Part shown: one piece after another, positions 57,998 to 64,000 of the stretch | Layout: each line of letters starts with the position of its first letter | How positions within the stretch are numbered: position 1 is the stretch's first letter | NCBI GenBank assembly: GCA_963513935.1 | Contig: OY740769.1 | Location: forward strand, 70,387,712 to 70,451,711 | Origin: Aphrophora alni | Lineage: Eukaryota; Arthropoda; Insecta; Hemiptera; Aphrophoridae | Reading direction: 5' to 3' | DNA: 64,000 bases | Program-made: the position numbers and the translations under genes | Notes under the pieces: generated by a model | What the model was told of the DNA's origin: nothing | Seen by the model: only the letters and a program-made list of their open reading frames with translations | Database searches by the model: none

Positions 57998-60315
57998 AGC
58001 GATGTTTTCGGTCATAAATGTAATATCGAAACCCGATTTCCTAAGAAAATGTGGTTCATATAGTTGCGGGATCTGTCAGGGCCGAGTGACCGACACATGG
58101 TAACGAGTGGAGACTCTTTCACATATGTATTTCGCCAGGGCTGAGACACTGACATGACTAAGCGAGAGAAACTTTTTAATATATACACATCTACGAGGCA
58201 TAGTCACCGTCAAGAAAGTAGTGACACAATTACGAGGTTCACAAAATTTGTAACAACTGTTTTAAACAAATATACTGTACTGGATGAAACTCCTTGATCT
58301 ACTAATACACTTTAACATTTCCTACATGGCCCAGGAAACCAACTTTTAAGCATTACATTTAGAGCATCTGATTGTATTATTGTAAGATGAGAGCTTGTCA
58401 TGAAACCCATTGTCATAAACTTGAATTGTTCGTAAATTTTGAAATGTTTAAGTAAAAGAAATTTAAACTGTTCTTTGTCTGTTATTTTAAGGTATACTGT
58501 AATTTGTATGCTGATTAGATACTTGTTAAGAGTTTAAATTGCCTAGTATTGCCATTTTATAGGGAAACAATAAATCTACATAGCAGCTGTAGAAAACCAG
58601 TCTATTGCGATGTCGATTAGTAGCGTAATAAAGAGCATAATAAAGTTTTCCATATGATTTAAGAAAATTTCTCCCATTACACAGAACATTGCATTACTAC
58701 TCCATTTGTCTGTATGTTCCCAATACCATAAAATGGAAAGATATGAAAATATATTAGAATGATATAAGTCGAAAACACAGCTTCTTACGAGCCTAAAATG
58801 AGATGTGATAACATGAAAGAAGGTAAAGGCCAAAGTTGTGTTTCAGCAAATATATGCAAGTCTAATGCAGAAATTTACATGTTCTTAAAGAATTATACAT
58901 TTTAATTTTTGATAAATGACTAATAGCACTAACATGCAACAAATACATAAAAATAAATCTTAGTCATTTTATTCAATGTGAAAGTGATAACCCAAAACAG
59001 ACATAGGGAAAAATCCAAAATTTAAAAAATTATAATATAAAAAATCTAAGTATGTCATATTGTAGCTAATATGGCCATAACCCAAACGTGAACACAATAA
59101 TTAATTTTAAAAGTTTAAAATCTTCATAAGTAATTTGACAGGCTAAAAAAAAATAAAAATCAAAAAATAAAAGAGTTGAACATTTTAGTAATGTTAAATG
59201 ATTATCAGGGGAGAGATACATAACGTACCAACATTTCATTAAAATATAATTTATAATTTAGGATATATTGAAATATAAATTAAAAACTGTAAAATGTACA
59301 TTTTTGGCCAAAGGAAAGTTAATTAAAAATAGTTGAATACAAAATTACGTGGATAAAAACTGAAAAATAATTAGAATAAATTTGTTTCTTTCTCATCTGT
59401 ATGTAATATAGAGATATTTTTATTCTGGGTGATAGCAACGACTATTATTTTTAATCTTGTGGATGAGTTTGTGAGAAAGTTAGTGCATTGTTTTTGCACC
59501 TTTAAAATAACTTCTCAGATCATTAGTTACATATAGACCTTATTTTTTCTGATATTCCTAAATTTCTCCCAGTTTGAAGGAGGAAGTCTTGCATACAAAG
59601 GATTGAGTAAATATAACAATAAGAAAATCAATATTTTCTTTATTTAACAAATACATAACATTTTACATTGTTGTTTCTTAAACTAGGAACACTTTAAAAC
59701 TGCTTTCTATTTATATAAGTAACAAATTAAAATAACAGCCAAAATATACATATACCTACACATGTATAAACACATATTGAGTCTTCTTTGGTAAAATTTG
59801 CTAACTTCAAAAATTAAAGAACTATGCACAAACACATACTTTATTTCATTCAGTTAGTCACTGAAGAGTCTATGAAGAGTTTGAAATTAGTCTATGGCGT
59901 CGTCATGGTACTTACCCGGGTTTGGTATGAAATCATTCTATACACAGTTTAGCTAACGTTTTAATTATGCATCCTACGACTTGGGACATAACAAGAATAT
60001 ACTGTAGTCTATAATATTTATAGTTAGAAAGAGATAGAAGCTAAATTTATAGTTTTGACAATAAAATTAATATAAAATCATGGTTTCACAATAAAGACAT
60101 CTGTATTTCTAATATGAAATTATTTATTATCAAATTAAAACAAGTTTTGTATTAGAATTTTACAAAAACCGACAGATATACTTTATCAAAAATGTCACCA
60201 ATCATACTATTTTCAAATGTCCATTAGCACTAAATGAATGAAACAATGCACAGTTTATACAGTTTTTTCTTCATTTAAAAAATTTGAATTCCATCATAAC
60301 TTCAGAAACACTCTG

Positions 60316-60318
<3 letters not shown>

Positions 60319-60364
<46 letters not shown>
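60319..60364. repeat. (TA)n microsatellite
   Basis: Alternating TA tract of about 46 bases. Confidence 0.95.
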
Positions 60365-60371
<7 letters not shown>

Positions 60372-60454
60372 ACATATTATGTGAACATGCTATATTATAT
60401 TCAGTAAGATCCTAAAGGAACATCCTAGCTTTCTTGTTTTATATAAAACTATAA

Positions 60455-60520
60455 TAATTGAAATGGGCACCCACCAAACTAACCACTGAACTACCCACTC
60501 GGTTCTAATCTATTTGTGGT
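60455..60520 (-). repeat. Possible tRNA-derived SINE head
   Basis: Minus strand reads CCGAGTGGGTAGTTCAGTGG then TTAGTTTGGTGGGTGCCC. GGTAGTTCAGTGGTTAG is an A-box-like tRNA segment. No B box or cloverleaf was found, so it is weak. Confidence 0.25.
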
Positions 60521-63500
60521 AAGAGTAAATAATTTTAAAACACAGTCTTTATGTTTTGATTCCTTTCTGTATGATACAATTAATTACACAGGATGGCAGG
60601 AAAACAACAACATATCGTGTTAGTTTTTGTTATTAATTTAGATAAATGTCACTTGGATTCCATCTAAACTAAAACTAAGTTACGTGACCTATACCACGTA
60701 AAGAGTCTACCTAGTCCTTTTCAGTCAAAGTGTGATCACCACATGGAAATTTGTATCGCCATTGTTCCACCAATCTCAACCAGAGTTTGCTACCAATTAA
60801 TAAAATTAATACATGAGTAATCCTTGATTAAGATAAACAAAATCTTCACACGGGATTCAATTTTCATCATTAATTTGCCCAGCTTCTAAAGGATAATCGC
60901 AATTATCAAAAGCAATTTTTTAAATTTATATGTTTGACATGAGGTCAAAGTAATCTTATCATTTATATTTTGTTGAAGTATGCAATATTTTTAAAGAATA
61001 ACTCAACTTAAAAAAAAAAAATACACTCTTTGAACTTGATGATAGGTTCAAGTTCTTGGTATTGATACCAAGAGTGTGTACCTCTTGATAAATAGATGAA
61101 CTGTAATTCAACCGTTTTTATTTACCTTTAAAAGTTTTCCACAAAAAAAGTTAAAAAGGGTGTCAATTTATTTTCAACCCCCATATTTTGAGAAAGCTTT
61201 GAAATGGTACAAAAGTTATTATGATGGTTATTTTTGCTGAACTCACTTTTTCTTTAATTGATAATGTAAAACAAGCAAAAATAATTAAATTAAGGAGACA
61301 TCAAGTTGGATCAAAATAATTGAGAAACAACCCATAAAACATGTGTATAATTGTATGAAATGTCGTTGTTTGCATGATAATTTCTGTAATCGTTTGCTAT
61401 ATTTATAAAATTATAGTAGCATTTTGTATGGATTTTGGAATAAGAAGGAGATGAAAGTTCGTTGGTCGAAGAAATTCGATTATCCTCGCCACATTATGTG
61501 TGACGAAAATCATTTTTCTGTTTCTTTACCATTTTTATGAATTTTGATTTATACAACGAATTTAATGAGACAAAATTTTGGATATCAAATCCAAAATTCT
61601 AAAACCTGTATTAAGAAAGTTAATGTTTTGAGAAAAAAGCTCACATAATATATCACTGGTATCTAACAGTATTTTGTGGCTTTTAACTACTAATTGATGG
61701 AATAAATGTTAATGGTAAATTACATTTAATTGGAATCTAGTCAGTGGTTACAATAATCAACAAATACAATGAACAAACATAAATTTGTTTACTTATTTCG
61801 AATTAACTGGGTAGCATGTAGCTTAATTTCTTCTAGTTACCAAACTTCCCTAGTGGAAGTGAGAAATAAAACTAATGTTAATAAATTTCACTACTCATTT
61901 TCTAAGTGAATAGAAATAAAGTAATGAAAAACATTTTGAAAAAACCATTATTTAGTATGATTTCTTCTGCGTCCAAAACCTCCACTTTATCCTTCATCTA
62001 TGGGTGCCCAATCTACGCTTAACTGTTTATCATATAAATCACTTTGTTGTTAATTTAAAAAATATAAATTACAAAATATGTATCACAAATTACAAAATAT
62101 AGTACTTTAATACACCACACAATGTTGTTAGGTATTTTTTTAATAATGGATAAACCATTTATTAGAAAATCACAACAATATAAAATAGTGAAATTATTTA
62201 TTTTTCACTAATTAATCTATGTAGCTATTACGACTAAACAAATAGACCCATTGCTTGTCTGTCATGCTATCACGAATATCAGGTATTTATGGGGAAATAT
62301 TGCAACATGAAGAGTTACCTTTCACAATTAGTACTCCTTAAGAATAATATGTACTTGTCTGTACATCTATTATAAACTTAATAAAGTTTACGGAAATTTA
62401 TGAAAATGAAATAAAATAGTTAAAAGTCGTATTATAAAAAGGCCTGAAATGCAAAAGTGTTATGCAAAATATAATAAATTATATAGTTATTTAGTTTAAA
62501 AATTATTATTATTAGAGAGTATTTCATTGTTGATATTATAATTTTAATAGTTTGAATAATTTTTTTTTTAAAATTCCAAAGCTCTTGTTCTGATATTCCC
62601 ACAAACCCTACCTTTAGGAATGATAAGCAATAACAATACTTTCCACAACGTATAACCGGTATAACGATATTTACCATTCGTGAACTTTAGAGCATTAAAT
62701 TTTAAAATTGTTAAGTACAAAATTTAGTGTTATAAATTCAATAAAAATTATAAAAGTAAACTATGTAAACACAGTATTATTTGTACTATCTATTATCAAA
62801 TTTAAAATATCAAATTAGAAATTTAAGTACTCCGGTTGATATCAAATGAGAAGATAATGTTTAGGACTGTATTTAAAATATCAATTTCACTTCTTTTTTC
62901 AAACTAAAACTGAAGCAAAGAATGATTCTGATTTTAATTGTAAAAGTATAAAATATAATATACAAAATTAGTTTATGCTAAAACAAATTAAGTAAATACA
63001 ACTTATAAAAAATTGATTATTTAAATAAAAACTAAAACCCTGATAGCTGTTTAAGAAGGTCTAGTCATAGACAGTCTGCGTGGGGGCAACTTCGAGGAGC
63101 ATCTGACAAAATACTGTGACGCTGTCTGTAAAACATAAATTAAAACATGTAATAATTTGTAGAAATGAACAGGTGATGTATATAGGAATACGATTAGTGA
63201 CTATCATTAAATTAATGATGAAAATGAAAATGATCTGAAAATGTGCATCTGAAGGGAGGAGATTTTGAAAGGTTTATTTTTATAGGATGTTACAAAATAT
63301 ATTCATAGTTAAAACAATTAAAATGAAATTAAATTTGATAAGTACTAAGGACACAGCACACAGATCTTATGCTGGAAGTAGGCATTATTAAGGAGAAAAT
63401 TGACAGTATTCAAATGCACAAACTTAAAACTCAGCCAATTATTATCTGTGTGATAAAACACACAAATTCATCATCTTAAAGCAACTTTACTAATAAAATT

Positions 63501-64000
63501 TGGATTACAGATTTCAATTCCAGTTTTTAACTTTTAGAACCCTCAAAGCCTGAAAATACAATTTGTTACGTCAATTTTGTTTTATTTCATCTGAGACAAT
63601 TGGAGTTAAAACCAGTATAGGGAGAATTAAAATGTTCAAAATTTATTGTTTTAATTGTTACAAAAACAAAACAAAAATTAACACTTTTTGACAGATATTG
63701 CTGGTCAATCAATTTATTAAAATTTTACAAAAAGAACTTCTATTAAAAATTTGATAAATATGGAACAAAATGTTTTGTGTAAATCTATACGTCTTTCTGT
63801 TTTACTGAATGAAAACGAGTTTCAAAGGATTGCCATGCACAATGCACATTTCATGATTAAAAGTTAATTTCCTATTAAAATAACATCATAATGGATCATA
63901 ATAAAAAGCCTTTTATAATAAACAAAAACTCTAAAACTTATTGCTAGAAAATGCAGCAAGATAAATAATTGTATGCAGGATAAAAAATACAATACGTCAA

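Larger units (their letters stand above)
58000..64000. other. Terminal 6 kb without recognisable genes
   Basis: Continuously AT-rich. Frames at 58576-58833 and 62432-62677 have no domain I know. Contains a (TA)n tract at 60319-60364 and a tRNA-like head near 60480-60520. No transposon ends were recognised. Confidence 0.5.

Noticed and set aside
62432..62677. 81-residue minus-strand gene
   Set aside because: Ile/Lys-rich, low-complexity AT-driven translation with no neighbouring exons or motifs.

Overview
The window is eukaryotic nuclear DNA. It is very AT-rich, with spliced genes carrying kilobase-sized introns, many (TA)n, (GA)n and (A)n tracts, and a dense load of decayed transposable elements. 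The repertoire (Tigger/pogo, piggyBac, hAT, Tc1/mariner, Merlin/ISXO2-like, Penelope-like, PHD-finger LINEs, Ty3/Gypsy) and the intron style suggest an arthropod, most likely an insect, possibly hemipteran. The species cannot be fixed from sequence alone.

Two host genes are recognisable and lie tail to tail. The plus-strand gene (1 to 23337, 5' end outside the window) encodes PAAF1, the WD40 proteasomal ATPase-associated factor 1. Its exons are at 1-29, 194-384, 6507-6602, 14165-14370, 20494-20633 and 22853-23337, and all the inferred splice phases agree. The minus-strand gene encodes RPF2, the Brix-domain ribosome production factor 2. Its exons, in transcript order, are 34677-34545, 32339-32180, 30448-30169, 28816-28672 and 24602-24402; the short first coding exon was not found. 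About 1.06 kb separates the two stop codons. The products act in separate housekeeping processes (proteasome regulation; 5S RNP and 60S ribosome assembly), and nothing here links them functionally.

Almost everything else is mobile DNA. PAAF1 introns hold a tRNA-derived SINE, a Gypsy integrase relic, a piggyBac relic invaded by a Penelope-like element, a 1.27 kb Tc1/mariner fold-back, a Tigger-like relic, three LINE relics, a Tigger MITE with internal 58-bp repeats, a mini-piggyBac ending 32 bp before an exon, and a TA-flanked MITE. RPF2 introns hold a Merlin/ISXO2-like relic, a small palindrome, Penelope-tail repeats and long polypurine/polypyrimidine tracts. From 34.9 kb to the end there are a 182-bp MITE, a LINE truncated by a Penelope-like element, a nearly complete but frameshifted 2.6 kb Tigger, large inverted repeats, a mariner relic, a 2.07 kb hAT element with a perfect 8-bp target duplication, an endonuclease relic beside another Penelope fragment, and tandem repeats. 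From 58 to 64 kb I see no gene.

No clearly new functional system is visible. The most unusual signals are (i) a recurring ~45-bp palindrome centred on TATATA, one copy of which was split by the Tigger insertion, (ii) hammerhead-ribozyme-like cores repeated in the tails of Penelope-type fragments, and (iii) transposon ends placed very close to host splice sites.
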